DNA of 64,000 nt. It comes from PFJX01 sp031426815 (GTDB taxonomy: Bacteria > Pseudomonadota > Gammaproteobacteria > Burkholderiales > Thiobacillaceae). The notes under the pieces are model-generated. The model did no database searches. It saw only the letters and a program-made list of their open reading frames with translations, and was not told the origin of the DNA. How positions within the stretch are numbered: position 1 is the stretch's first letter; each line of letters starts with the position of its first letter. Position numbers and translations under genes: made by a program. Below, piece by piece: positions 8,480-17,181 of this stretch. The DNA lies in contig JASJPG010000014.1 in assembly GCA_031426815.1 (NCBI GenBank), forward strand, positions 23,515 through 87,514. Reading direction: 5' to 3'.

Positions 8480-9889
8480 TTACCCTGTAGGGAAACGGAG
8501 CTGGAAACTGGTGCGGCCGGCTGCGGAACGCACCTGCACGCTGCCGCCGTGCGCCGCGACGATGGATTTGACGATGGCCAGGCCGAGTCCAGCGCCCTCC
8601 TCGCCGCCGCGTTGGCGTGACGCATCGACGCGATAGAAACGGTCGAACAAGCGCGGCAGGTGTTCGGGCGGGATCTCGGCGCCGGGATTTTCGACGACGG
8701 CGCGGATTTCGCCGGAGTCTGTGCTCAGCCGCACCCAGACCGTATTTCCCGTCGCGGTATGGCGGATGGCATTGGCGAGCAGGTTGCTCAACGCCCGCCG
8801 CAACATCAGACGGTCGCCCGCCAGTGGCGGCGCCTTCCCTTCCAAGGACAGCGTGACGCCGCGCTCTTCCGCCCAGGCATCGAAGTAATCGAACAGCGCG
8901 CGCACTTCGACAATCAGATCGATCTCGTCGCGACCGGGCTTCAGCAAACCGTTATCGGCCTGGGCCAGGAACAGCATGTCGCCGATCATCTGCGCCATGC
9001 GTTCGAATTCCTCCAGGTTGGAATAGAGGATCTCGCGGAATTGCTCGCGCTTGCCCTCGTCATCGCCCGCACCAGCCAGCGCAACCTGGGTCTGCGTCAT
9101 CAGATTGCTGACCGGCGTGCGCAATTCGTGCGCGATGTCGGAAGAGAACTCGGACAGCCGTCGGAAGCTGTCTTCCAGACGCGCCAGCATGGCATTGAAC
9201 GCCGCCGCCAGCGCTTCGATCTCGGCCGGCACATGCGCCGCCGGCAGGCGCTCGTCGAGGCGGCTGGCTTCGATGCGCGCCGCCAGCGCCGCCACCCGGC
9301 GCAACGGCCGCAAGCCGGCGCGGGTGGCGGCCCAGCCCAGAGCGGCGCTGAGCAGCGCCGCGAGGGCGGAGACGACAGCCAGCGTACGGCGAAAGTCGCG
9401 CATGAAAACTTCATGATGGCTGACGTCCTGCACGATGGCGACGCTGAATGGCGGCGCGAACTCGCTTGTCGCCTGGGCAAACAACCCGCGATAGTCAAGT
9501 TCGCGTCCAGCCTCGCTCGCGCTCCATTCCAGCCAACGTTCGTCGTCGGTCCCATTCAGCCGAATGGAAGGAAGGCGAGCCGAACCCGAGCTGAACCAGA
9601 CCGAGCCATCGCCGGCAAATACCGTCACCTGCAAATGGTGATGCCCGACCAGCGCCAATTCGAGTTGTTGCGGCACCGCGTCCAGCGCAGCGCCTGTCGG
9701 CGCGCGCGCCAGCAGATTGCGCACCAGGCTGAGCTTGCCCTCGATCTCGTGCCGATCCATTTCGATGAAATGGTTCTGCACCGCCCGCTCCACCACCCAG
9801 CCCAGACCGAGCAATACGAACACCGCGCTGGCAGCGAACAGCAGCGAGAGGCGCGCAGTGAGGGAGAGGGATTTCACGTTAACGGGCAT
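8480..9889 (-). CDS. Heavy-metal sensor histidine kinase
   Basis: 469 residues: transmembrane helix near residues 15-35, a periplasmic loop to about 160, a second helix (about 160-185), HAMP, a HisKA domain with the phospho-acceptor in SSDIAHELRTP, then an HATPase domain with N-box LLANAIRH and G-box GAGLGLAIV. This is the CusS/CzcS/CopS-type layout. Its regulator is encoded just upstream on the same strand, 101 bp away across a palindromic repeat. It should sense periplasmic metal and control the divergent efflux operon. Which metal cannot be decided from sequence. Confidence 0.88.
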   Translation of the reverse strand: MPVNVKSLSLTARLSLLFAASAVFVLLGLGWVVERAVQNHFIEMDRHEIEGKLSLVRNLLARAPTGAALDAVPQQLELALVGHHHLQVTVFAGDGSVWFSSGSARLPSIRLNGTDDERWLEWSASEAGRELDYRGLFAQATSEFAPPFSVAIVQDVSHHEVFMRDFRRTLAVVSALAALLSAALGWAATRAGLRPLRRVAALAARIEASRLDERLPAAHVPAEIEALAAAFNAMLARLEDSFRRLSEFSSDIAHELRTPVSNLMTQTQVALAGAGDDEGKREQFREILYSNLEEFERMAQMIGDMLFLAQADNGLLKPGRDEIDLIVEVRALFDYFDAWAEERGVTLSLEGKAPPLAGDRLMLRRALSNLLANAIRHTATGNTVWVRLSTDSGEIRAVVENPGAEIPPEHLPRLFDRFYRVDASRQRGGEEGAGLGLAIVKSIVAAHGGSVQVRSAAGRTSFQLRFPTG

Positions 9890-9926
9890 GGATCAACGCC
9901 GCCCCGGATGAAGGGATCCGGGCTTT

Positions 9927-9984
9927 GTAGGTGCGAATTTATTCGCACAAACGTGCGCTGGCGTGCGATTAAATTCGCACCTAC
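9927..9984. repeat. Short palindromic repeat (GTGCGAAT family), copy 2
   Basis: Two palindrome units in opposite orientation: GTAGGTGCGAAT at the left and its near-complement ATTCGCACCTAC at the right end, with a GC-rich spacer. It fills the gap between the two-component genes and could fold in the transcript between them. Confidence 0.78.
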
Positions 9985-9990
9985 AGACTC

Positions 9991-10689
9991 TCATGGCGAC
10001 AGCGGCCCTTCCAGCCGATACCCCATGCCGCGCACGGTCTGGATCAGCTTGCTCTCGAAGCCGTCGTCGACCTTGGCGCGCAACCGCCGCACGGCGACCT
10101 CGACGACGTTGGTGTCGCTGTCGAAATTCATGTCCCACACTTGCGATGCAATCAGCGCACGCGGCAACACTTCGCCCTGGCGGCGCAGCAGCAATTCGAG
10201 TAACGCGAATTCCTTCGCGGTCAGGTCGATGCGCTGGCCGGCACGGATGGCACGACGACGCAACAGATCGAGTTCGAGATCGGCGACTTTCAGCACGGCC
10301 GGTTCGATGCTCGATTTGCCCCGGCGCAGCAGCGTGCGCACGCGGGCGAGCAACTCGACGAAGGCGAACGGCTTGACCAGGTAATCGTCGGCGCCCAGTT
10401 CCAGCCCCTTGACCCGATCGTCGACCTGATCGCGCGCGGTCAGGAACAACACCGGCATGCTCTTGCCGGCGCGGCGAATGCCCTCCAGCACCTGCCAGCC
10501 GTCCAGACCCGGCAACATCACATCGAGGACGACCAGGTCGTAGTCGCCGGCCCCCGCCTCGCCGCCACATGCCAGATGCAAACCGTCCCAGCCATCGCGC
10601 GCCAGGTCCGCGACCAGGCCGGCCTCGCTCAGGCCCTGCTTGAGATAGTCGCCCGTCTTGGGCTCGTCTTCGACAATCAGAATTTTCAT
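9991..10689 (-). CDS. Heavy-metal response regulator (OmpR family)
   Basis: 232 residues. The receiver domain has acidic pocket residues in MKILIVEDEP, the phospho-acceptor Asp in LVVLDVMLPG and the conserved Lys in DDYLVKPF. A winged-helix DNA-binding domain follows (RIDLTAKEFALLELLLRR, and the typical VAVRRLRAKVDDGF/GMGYRL end). This is the CusR/CopR/CzcR type. It is the first gene of the regulator operon and is divergent from the efflux genes; a palindromic site between them is the likely operator. Confidence 0.92.
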   Translation of the reverse strand: MKILIVEDEPKTGDYLKQGLSEAGLVADLARDGWDGLHLACGGEAGAGDYDLVVLDVMLPGLDGWQVLEGIRRAGKSMPVLFLTARDQVDDRVKGLELGADDYLVKPFAFVELLARVRTLLRRGKSSIEPAVLKVADLELDLLRRRAIRAGQRIDLTAKEFALLELLLRRQGEVLPRALIASQVWDMNFDSDTNVVEVAVRRLRAKVDDGFESKLIQTVRGMGYRLEGPLSP

Positions 10690-10733
10690 CAGCGAACCCG
10701 GAAAAACCCGTCAGATTGTGGCCTGCGCCCTAA

Positions 10734-10749
10734 ATTACAGATTTGTAAT
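10734..10749. promoter_or_regulatory. Probable response-regulator operator (cop-box-like palindrome)
   Basis: ATTACAGATTTGTAAT is an almost perfect palindrome (ATTACA/TGTAAT arms) centred in the 106-bp divergent gap between the response-regulator gene and the efflux operon. It resembles the boxes bound by CusR/CopR-type regulators and is the only such symmetry in the gap. Confidence 0.68.
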
Positions 10750-10795
10750 CTTGCAGTCAGGCTGAGGTCGGCCTGCGGCCAGCAGGATGGCAGGC

Positions 10796-12007
10796 ATGAA
10801 ACCTGGTTACAAGAACTTACGCCTGCTTGCCGGTCTGGTTGTTGCGCTGTTTTCGGCGCAGGCCCATGCCGGCCTGCTCGCCGAGGCGCTGGAACAGGCC
10901 TGGCAACTGCACCGCGAAGCCGGGGCGCTCGACGCCCGCGTAGCCGAGGCGAATGCCCGCGCCGAAATTGCCGGCGGCTTGACGCCCGGTCCCGCCGCGC
11001 TTTCGCTCGGCCATCTCAACGACAGCCTGGGCAGCGGCCGCGGCAAGCAGGAATGGGAAATCGAACTGGCCGCGCCACTCTGGCTGTCCGGGCAGAAGGC
11101 CGCACAAGCCGATGAGGCCGCCGGCCTGCTTGACGAAATCGCCGCACGCCGGGCCGCATTGCGCCTGGAACTGGCCGGCGAACTGCGCACAGCCTGGTGG
11201 GCATTGGCCGCGGCGCGGCAGGCGGAATCACTCGCGCAACGCCGTCTGAGCACGGCGCGCAATCTCGAAACCGAAGTCCAGCGCCGCTATCGGGCCGGCG
11301 ATCTGGCGCGCGTCGATGCCAATCAGGCGCGCAGTGAAACGCTGGCCGCCCAGACCGAGCGCCTGCAAGCGGATGCCGCCGCGCGGCACGCCGAACGAAC
11401 CTGGCGCGCCTTGACCGGAATGGCCGCGCCGGTGCAGCTGGAAGCCGAAACGCCAGTCGAACCCAACCGGCGCAGCGAAGATCATCCGCAACTGGCCGCC
11501 CTGGCCAGTACGCTCCGCTTGGCGAACAGCCGGATCAAGCTGGCGCAAACCCAGCGGCGGGATGCCCCCGAGATCGCCATGCGCGTGCTGCGCGAACGCG
11601 GCGACAGCACTGAAACCTTCGGCAACGCCATCGGGCTCAAGTTGACCATCCCGTTCTCGTCCGGGCCGCGCGTGCGCCGCGACGCTGCCGCCGCCCGCGC
11701 CGAAGCGGCACAGGCAGCGGCCGAACAGATGCAGGCGACACGCCGACTGGCGCTCGACGTGAAGCAGGCCCAGCTCGAACTCACCGCGGCGGAACAGCAA
11801 TGGCAGTACGCGCAGGAACGCCGCAGCCTCACCGCCGATACGCAGCAACTGGCCGAAAAGAGCTTCAGCCTGGGCGAATCCGACCTGACCGCATTGCTGC
11901 GCGCCCGCGCCGCCGCGTATGAAGCGGAAGCGCTGTTCAATCGACAGGAAGCAGCGCGCGGGCTGGCGCTGTCGCAACTCAAACAAGCGCTGGGAGAAAT
12001 GCCTTGA
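10796..12007 (+). CDS. czcC: Outer-membrane efflux channel, TolC/CzcC family
   Basis: About 403 residues with a signal peptide ending near AHA and long Ala/Glu/Gln-rich coiled-coil helices in two related halves, the TolC/CzcC fold. The C-terminal half has the GLKLTIPFSSG turn typical of CzcC-like channels. It should form the outer-membrane duct of the tripartite metal pump. It heads the efflux operon, 46 bp after the presumed operator. An alternative ATG at 10787 is in frame. The symbol is used for the family; the transported metal is unknown. Confidence 0.83.
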   Translation: MKPGYKNLRLLAGLVVALFSAQAHAGLLAEALEQAWQLHREAGALDARVAEANARAEIAGGLTPGPAALSLGHLNDSLGSGRGKQEWEIELAAPLWLSGQKAAQADEAAGLLDEIAARRAALRLELAGELRTAWWALAAARQAESLAQRRLSTARNLETEVQRRYRAGDLARVDANQARSETLAAQTERLQADAAARHAERTWRALTGMAAPVQLEAETPVEPNRRSEDHPQLAALASTLRLANSRIKLAQTQRRDAPEIAMRVLRERGDSTETFGNAIGLKLTIPFSSGPRVRRDAAAARAEAAQAAAEQMQATRRLALDVKQAQLELTAAEQQWQYAQERRSLTADTQQLAEKSFSLGESDLTALLRARAAAYEAEALFNRQEAARGLALSQLKQALGEMP

Positions 12008-12558
12008 AGCGAATCCGCACACTGCTCGCTGCCGCCCTGCTCGGTTCTGTCCTGGCCACGGCATTGAGCACCGCCCCCGCCTGGGCACACGGCGGCGAAG
12101 ACCACAGCCATCCGGAAGATGCGGCAAAAGCGGCCACCCCGAGCACCCCGCAAGGACCCCGCGCCAGCGCGCAGAGCGAGGAATTCGAACTGGTCGCCAC
12201 CTTGGCGGACAAGCAATTGACCGTCTACCTGGACCACTACGCCAGCAATGCGCCAGTGGCCGATGCCCAGATCGAACTGGAAAGCGGCGCGGCGAAACAC
12301 GTCGCCCGGCAGACTCAACCCGGCGTCTATGTGTTGCCCGGCGCGGCCTTCGCCAAGCCCGGCAAATACCCGCTGGTGTTCTCGATCCAGACCTCCGCCA
12401 GCGCCGATTTGCTGACTGCGACGCTGGCGGTCGCGCAGCCTGCCGCCGAAGCAGCCAAACCCGTCGCCCAAGCGCTGGACCGGCGCATCGTCTGGGGCGC
12501 TGCCGGCGCACTGTTGCTGGCCGGAATCGGCGTCGTTCTGTTCAGGAGGCGGAAATGA
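12004..12558 (+). CDS. Periplasmic accessory protein of the metal efflux operon
   Basis: 184 residues. A signal peptide (cleavage near AWA) is followed by a His/Asp/Glu-rich HGGEDHSHPED segment, a beta-rich domain (about 55-140) and a C-terminal transmembrane helix with basic RRRK end, so it is probably held in the inner membrane facing the periplasm. The TTG start overlaps the channel gene's stop; translation is likely coupled. No named family is recognised. The N-terminal segment resembles the His-rich start of the adaptor encoded next, which suggests metal binding. Confidence 0.72.
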   Translation: MKRIRTLLAAALLGSVLATALSTAPAWAHGGEDHSHPEDAAKAATPSTPQGPRASAQSEEFELVATLADKQLTVYLDHYASNAPVADAQIELESGAAKHVARQTQPGVYVLPGAAFAKPGKYPLVFSIQTSASADLLTATLAVAQPAAEAAKPVAQALDRRIVWGAAGALLLAGIGVVLFRRRK

Positions 12559-13784
12559 ACCAAGTAGAGTGCACTCGCAAGGAGCACGCCGGATTCGTAA
12601 GCGCTAAAGCGCAACGACTCCGCTGCGCCGTGCGCACCGATCCAAGCACATGCGGCGGAAGGCGCTGCGCTTTTCCGCCCTACTTGATGTTGCTCGCCTT
12701 GTTCACCGGCCAGGCCATCGCCCACGGCGATGAGGACCACAGCAAGGACGCGCCGCCGGCGGTCGCCGTCAGCCAAGCGGCCAGTACTCCGGCCAATGCC
12801 CAGCGCCTCGCCGACGGCAGCGTGTTCGTGCCGAAACCGGTGCAACGCAAACTCGGCCTGCGCACCCGGCTGGCGGCAATGGAAGCGTTGGCGGTGACGT
12901 TGAGTTTCAACGGCAGGGTGATCGCCGATCCCAACGCCAGCGGTCGCGTGCAGGCGATCCAGTCCGGCCGCATCGAACCCGGGCCGCGCGGCTTGCCGGT
13001 GCTCGGCCAGAAAGTGCGCCAGGGCGAGGTGCTGGCCTGGCTGAAACCGGTGGCTAGCAGTCTGGAGCGCGGTAATCAGCAGGCTTTGCTGGCCGAACTG
13101 GAAGCCCAGTTCGCCATCGCCGAACGGCGGGTGCGCCGGTTCGATCAGCTCGAAGGCGCAGTACCGCAAAAGGAGATCGAAGCCGCCCGCTTCGAACTGG
13201 CCGCGCTGAAAAAACGCCGCGCCGCCATCGGTGCCAGTCTGGCCGCGCCGGAGCCGCTGTACGCACCGGTAACGGGTGCGATCAGCGCTGCGCATGTGGC
13301 CGCCGGCCAGGTGGTGGAAGCGCGCGAGCTGTTGTTCGAGGTCGTCGACCCGGCCCGGCTGGCGGTCGAAGCGTTGTCCTATGAAGCGTCGCCGATCGAA
13401 CTGTTGACCGACCCCGTCGCGCAATTTCCCGGCGGCAGCGTGCCGCTGCGCTTCGTCGGCGCCAGCCGGCAACTGCGCGAACAGGCCATGCCGCTGCTGT
13501 TCCGCGTCCAGTCGAATGCGTTGCGACTCGCCATCGGCCAGCCGGTGAAAGTCATCGCCAAGACCGCGAGCCGGATCGACGGCATCGCCGTGCCGCAAAC
13601 CGCGCTGGTCAAGAACGCCGCCGGCGACGACGTGGTCTGGCTGCATAGCGGCCCCGAACGCTACACGCCGCGCGTGGTGAAGTGGTCGCCGCTGGACGCC
13701 GAGCAGGTCGCGGTCGGCAGCGGCCTGAAGGACGGCGACCGCATCGTCGTCGCCGGCGCCAGTCTGCTGGCGCAGGTGCGCTGA
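12555..13784 (+). CDS. czcB: RND efflux membrane-fusion adaptor, CzcB-like, with in-frame repeat
   Basis: 409 residues as read from ATG 12555, which has a strong AGGAGG site 6-12 nt upstream and overlaps the preceding stop. Only MNQ precedes a 40-codon stretch (residues 4-43) encoded by a dispersed repeat; after it comes a hydrophobic LMLLALFTGQAIAHG segment that looks like the real signal peptide core, then a His/Asp-rich HGDEDHSKD metal-binding-like stretch. The rest is a normal adaptor: barrel-sandwich halves flanking a helical hairpin (about 150-220) and a C-terminal beta domain. Removing the 120-bp repeat restores a conventional signal peptide. An in-frame ATG at 12687 could be used instead but has no clear ribosome site. 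Confidence 0.85.
   Translation: MNQVECTRKEHAGFVSAKAQRLRCAVRTDPSTCGGRRCAFPPYLMLLALFTGQAIAHGDEDHSKDAPPAVAVSQAASTPANAQRLADGSVFVPKPVQRKLGLRTRLAAMEALAVTLSFNGRVIADPNASGRVQAIQSGRIEPGPRGLPVLGQKVRQGEVLAWLKPVASSLERGNQQALLAELEAQFAIAERRVRRFDQLEGAVPQKEIEAARFELAALKKRRAAIGASLAAPEPLYAPVTGAISAAHVAAGQVVEARELLFEVVDPARLAVEALSYEASPIELLTDPVAQFPGGSVPLRFVGASRQLREQAMPLLFRVQSNALRLAIGQPVKVIAKTASRIDGIAVPQTALVKNAAGDDVVWLHSGPERYTPRVVKWSPLDAEQVAVGSGLKDGDRIVVAGASLLAQVR
12564..12683. repeat. 120-bp dispersed repeat inside the adaptor gene
   Basis: The segment starts GTAGAGTGCA and ends CGCCCTAC, imperfect inverted ends. Its first ~75 bp match 13803-13877 with about three differences. Its length is a multiple of three and it holds no stop in the reading frame, so it lengthens the adaptor protein by 40 residues (Cys/Arg-rich). 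Confidence 0.82.
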
Positions 13785-13802
13785 ATGACGACCCACACCG
13801 CC

Positions 13803-13880
13803 GTAGGGTGCATTCGCAAGGAGCACGCCGGATTCGTAAGCGCTAAAGCGCAACGACTCCGCTGCGCCGCGCGCACCAGG
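13803..13880. repeat. Second copy of the adaptor-gene repeat, before the pump gene
   Basis: Starts GTAGGGTGCATTCGCAAGGA and stays nearly identical to the repeat at 12564 for about 75 bp, in the same orientation. It fills the gap between the adaptor stop and the pump start; the right end seen in the other copy is missing. Confidence 0.8.
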
Positions 13881-13893
13881 GCAGCATAAAACC

Positions 13894-16800
13894 ATGTTCG
13901 ATCACATCATCCACACCAGCCTGCGCCAGCGCCTGATCGTCCTCGGGCTCGCCCTCGGCCTGGTGATTTACGGCCTGTTGAGCGTGCAGCAGATGCCGGT
14001 CGACGTATTCCCCGATCTGAACAAACCCACCGTCACGCTGATGACCGAGGCCGGCGGCATGGCGCCGGAGGAAGTTGAGCAGTTGATCAGCTTCCCGCTC
14101 GAAGCCGGCATGAACGGCATGCCCGGCGTGACGCGGGTGCGTTCGGTGTCCGGCGTCGGGCTGTCCATCGTCTATGTCGAGTTCGAGTGGGGCAGCGACA
14201 TCTGGCGCAACCGCCAGCAAATCGCCGAACGCCTGAATCTGCTGCGCGAGCAGATGCCGCCGGGCATCGCGCCACAGCTCGGGCCGATTGCGTCGATCAT
14301 GGGCGAAATCCTGCTGATCGCGCTGCCGATCGGCGCCGGCGCCGAGCCGATGGCGGTGCGCGAATATGCCGACTGGGTCATCCGGCCGCGCCTGCTCACC
14401 ATTCCCGGCGTCGCCCAGGTGATTGCCATCGGCGGCGAGGTGCGCCAATACCGGGTCGAAATCGATCCGGCGCAGTTGCAGGCGCTGGGCATCGCGCGCG
14501 AACGCCTGGAAGCCGCGCTGAAGGACTTCGGCGCCAACACCAGCGGCGGTTTCCTGGCCGCCGGCGGGCGCGAATATCTGATCCGCCAGATCGGCCGCAC
14601 GGCGCGCATCGAGGATCTGCGCAATCTGGTCGTCGCTGTGCACGATGGCCAGCCGATCCTGCTCAAACAGGTGGCTGCGGTGAAAATCGCCGCCGCCGTC
14701 AAACGCGGCGATGCCGGCCATGCGGGCAAGCCGGCGGTGATTCTGTCGGTGCAGAAGCAGCCCGGCACCGATAGCGTGACGCTGACCCGCGCTGTGGAAA
14801 AGGCGCTGGCCGAACTGAACAAGTCGCTGCCTGCCGGCATCGCCAAGCCGCAATTCCTGTTCAAGCAGGCCGACTTCATCGAAGCCTCGATCGGCAACGT
14901 CGAGGAAGCGCTGCGCGACGGCGCGATCCTGGTCGCCGTGGTGCTGTTCCTGTTCCTGCTCAACGTGCGCACGACGCTGATTTCGCTGTTGGCGATTCCG
15001 CTGTCGCTGCTGGTGACAGCGCTGGTGTTCCGCTGGTTCGATCTGTCGATCAACACGATGACGCTGGGCGGCCTCGCCATCGCCATCGGCGAACTGGTCG
15101 ACGACGCCGTGGTCGGTGTCGAAAACGTGTTGCGCCGGTTGAAGAACAACCGCGCTCTGGCCGAGCCGAAGCCGGTCGCCGAGGTCATCGCCGCCGCGAC
15201 CCTGGAAGTGCGTTCCGCCATCGTCTACGCCACCTTGATCATCGTGCTGGTGTTCGTGCCGCTGTTCGCGCTGCCGGGCATCGAAGGGCGGCTGTTCACG
15301 CCGCTGGGCATCGCCTACATCGTCTCCATCCTCGGCAGCATGATCGTTTCGGTAACGGTCACGCCGGTGCTGGCGTATTACCTGCTGGCGAAAGTGAAGC
15401 TGCTGGAACACGGCGACAGCCCGCTGGTGCGGCGGCTGAAAGCCTGGGACACGCGTCTGCTCGCCGTCTCGTTCACGCATGCCCGTCCGTTGCTGATCGC
15501 CGCGGCCATCGCGGTGCTGGCAGCCGCCGCCAGCATTCCGTTCTTCCCGCGCACCTTCCTGCCGCCGTTCAACGAAGGCACGCTGACCATCAACGTTCTG
15601 CTCAATCCGGGCACCTCGCTGGCCGAGTCGAACCGGGTCGGCCAGTTGGCGGAACAGCTTGTCGCCGGCGTGCCCGAAGTGATCCAGGTCGGCCGTCGTA
15701 CCGGCCGCGCCGAGCTGGACGAGCATGCCGAGGGCGTCCACTACACGGAAATGGATGTCGATCTGCAGCCGTCGGACGAGGCTTCGTCGCGCGGTCGCGA
15801 GGCGGTCATCGCCGACATCCGCGCGCGCCTGGCCCAACTGCCGGCCAATGTAAGCATCGGCCAGCCCATCTCGCACCGCCTCGACCATTTGCTGTCCGGC
15901 GTGCGCGCCCAGATCGCGCTGAAGATTTATGGCGACGATCTCGACACCTTGCGCGGCCTCGCCGCCGACCTGCGCGGACGCCTGGCCCAAATTCCCGGCA
16001 TCGCCGATCTGCAGATCGAAAAACAGGTGCGCATTCCGCAGATCAAGATCCGCGTCGATTACGAACAGGCCGGCCGCTACGGCGTCGCCCCCGGCGAGTT
16101 GTTGCGCAGCCTGCAACAGATGATCGAAGGCGAGCACATCGGCCAGATCGTCGAAGGCGGCGAGAGCGGCTCCCGCCGTTTCGATCTGGTCGTGCGCCTG
16201 CCCGAAAGCGGCCGCGGCCTGGCCGTATTGCCCGACCTGCTGATCGAAACGCCGCTCGGCGCGGTGCCGCTGTCGCGCCTGGCAAGCATCGAGGACAGCG
16301 ACGGGCCGAACCAGATCAGCCGCGAGAATGCGCGCCGACGCATCGTCATTTCGGCCAATACGGAGGGCGGCGACATGAGCGCGGTGATCGCGGCAATCCG
16401 CGCCGAAATCGCCGCCAAGCCCTTGCCCGAAGGCTATTTCACCGCGCTGGAGGGCCAGTTCCAGGCGCAGGAGGAAGCCGCCCGCTTGATCGCCCTGCTC
16501 GCGCTGGTGTCGCTGACGCTGATCTTCCTGGTGCTGTTCGGCCGCTACCGCTCGGTCGTGCTGACCCTGATCGTGATGGGCAACATCCCGCTGGCGCTGG
16601 TCGGCAGCGTCGTCGCGCTATGGATTTCCGGGCAGCCGCTTTCGGTCGCCGCGCTGGTCGGCTTCATCACGCTGACCGGCATCGCCACCCGCAACGGCAT
16701 CCTGAAGATCAGCCACTACATCAACCTGTGCGCGTTCGAGGGCGAATCGTTCGGCCAGCCGATGATCGTGCGCGGCTCGCTCGAACGCCTGACGCCGGTG

Positions 16801-17019
16801 CTGATGACCGCCCTGGTCGCCGCCTTCGCCTTGCTGCCGCTGCTGCTGTCGGCCGACGCCCCGGGCAAGGAAATCCTGCACCCGGTCGCCGTCGTCATCT
16901 TCGGCGGACTGGTCAGCTCGACGCTGCTGGATACCGTGCTGACGCCGGTGATGTTCTGGCTGTACGGCGAAAAATCGCTGAACCGGCTGCTGCTGGAGAA
17001 ATCGCGTGAAAGTTACTAG
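13894..17019 (+). CDS. czcA: Heavy-metal efflux RND pump, CzcA/CusA family
   Basis: 1041 residues, the family's usual length, with 12 transmembrane helices in two halves separated by two large periplasmic loops. The N-terminus (RQRLIVLGLALGLVIYG, then QMPVDVFPDLNKPTV) is typical of metal RND pumps. Helix 4 carries the charged motif GGLAIAIGELVDDAVVGVEN for proton relay; this differs from the DFG-type motif of classical CzcA, so specificity is not assignable. It is the inner-membrane, proton-driven part of the tripartite pump with the adaptor and channel encoded upstream. No good ribosome site precedes ATG 13894; the gap is filled by the repeat copy. Confidence 0.92.
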   Translation: MFDHIIHTSLRQRLIVLGLALGLVIYGLLSVQQMPVDVFPDLNKPTVTLMTEAGGMAPEEVEQLISFPLEAGMNGMPGVTRVRSVSGVGLSIVYVEFEWGSDIWRNRQQIAERLNLLREQMPPGIAPQLGPIASIMGEILLIALPIGAGAEPMAVREYADWVIRPRLLTIPGVAQVIAIGGEVRQYRVEIDPAQLQALGIARERLEAALKDFGANTSGGFLAAGGREYLIRQIGRTARIEDLRNLVVAVHDGQPILLKQVAAVKIAAAVKRGDAGHAGKPAVILSVQKQPGTDSVTLTRAVEKALAELNKSLPAGIAKPQFLFKQADFIEASIGNVEEALRDGAILVAVVLFLFLLNVRTTLISLLAIPLSLLVTALVFRWFDLSINTMTLGGLAIAIGELVDDAVVGVENVLRRLKNNRALAEPKPVAEVIAAATLEVRSAIVYATLIIVLVFVPLFALPGIEGRLFTPLGIAYIVSILGSMIVSVTVTPVLAYYLLAKVKLLEHGDSPLVRRLKAWDTRLLAVSFTHARPLLIAAAIAVLAAAASIPFFPRTFLPPFNEGTLTINVLLNPGTSLAESNRVGQLAEQLVAGVPEVIQVGRRTGRAELDEHAEGVHYTEMDVDLQPSDEASSRGREAVIADIRARLAQLPANVSIGQPISHRLDHLLSGVRAQIALKIYGDDLDTLRGLAADLRGRLAQIPGIADLQIEKQVRIPQIKIRVDYEQAGRYGVAPGELLRSLQQMIEGEHIGQIVEGGESGSRRFDLVVRLPESGRGLAVLPDLLIETPLGAVPLSRLASIEDSDGPNQISRENARRRIVISANTEGGDMSAVIAAIRAEIAAKPLPEGYFTALEGQFQAQEEAARLIALLALVSLTLIFLVLFGRYRSVVLTLIVMGNIPLALVGSVVALWISGQPLSVAALVGFITLTGIATRNGILKISHYINLCAFEGESFGQPMIVRGSLERLTPVLMTALVAAFALLPLLLSADAPGKEILHPVAVVIFGGLVSSTLLDTVLTPVMFWLYGEKSLNRLLLEKSRESY

Positions 17020-17033
17020 CCGCCGCGCGGATC

Positions 17034-17138
17034 GACTCCCCCCTTTGCAAAGGGGGGCCGGGGGGGATTTAACAACGCCTGCGAGAGCGCAACTCGCGCA
17101 GAAATCCCCCTCAATCCCCCTTTTTCAAAGGGGGAGGC
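17034..17138. repeat. Inverted repeat of poly-C/poly-G palindromes
   Basis: Left end CCCCCCTTTGCAAAGGGGGG (17038-17057) is itself palindromic and is followed by a G run and GATTT; the right end mirrors this (AAATCCCCC ... CCCCCTTTTTCAAAGGGGG). The whole can form a long hairpin between the pump gene and the next small gene. Confidence 0.72.
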
Positions 17139-17181
17139 AGCCCATTGTTACCAACTACCTTATCCACCAAGGAGCCACACC

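Noticed and set aside
8660..10384. Long plus-strand open frame opposite the two-component genes
   Set aside because: It spans the gap and both genes, and its predicted product is a low-complexity Arg/Gln/His-rich sequence.
13843..16137. Very long open frame on the minus strand opposite the RND pump gene
   Set aside because: Its product is Gln/His/Arg-rich with no family features, typical of the antisense frame of a GC-rich gene; the plus-strand product is an unmistakable RND pump.
17034..17138. Interpretation of the poly-C/poly-G palindromes as a transcription terminator of the pump operon
   Set aside because: No T run follows, the ends resemble a dispersed repeat, and the next small gene seems to belong with the pump.
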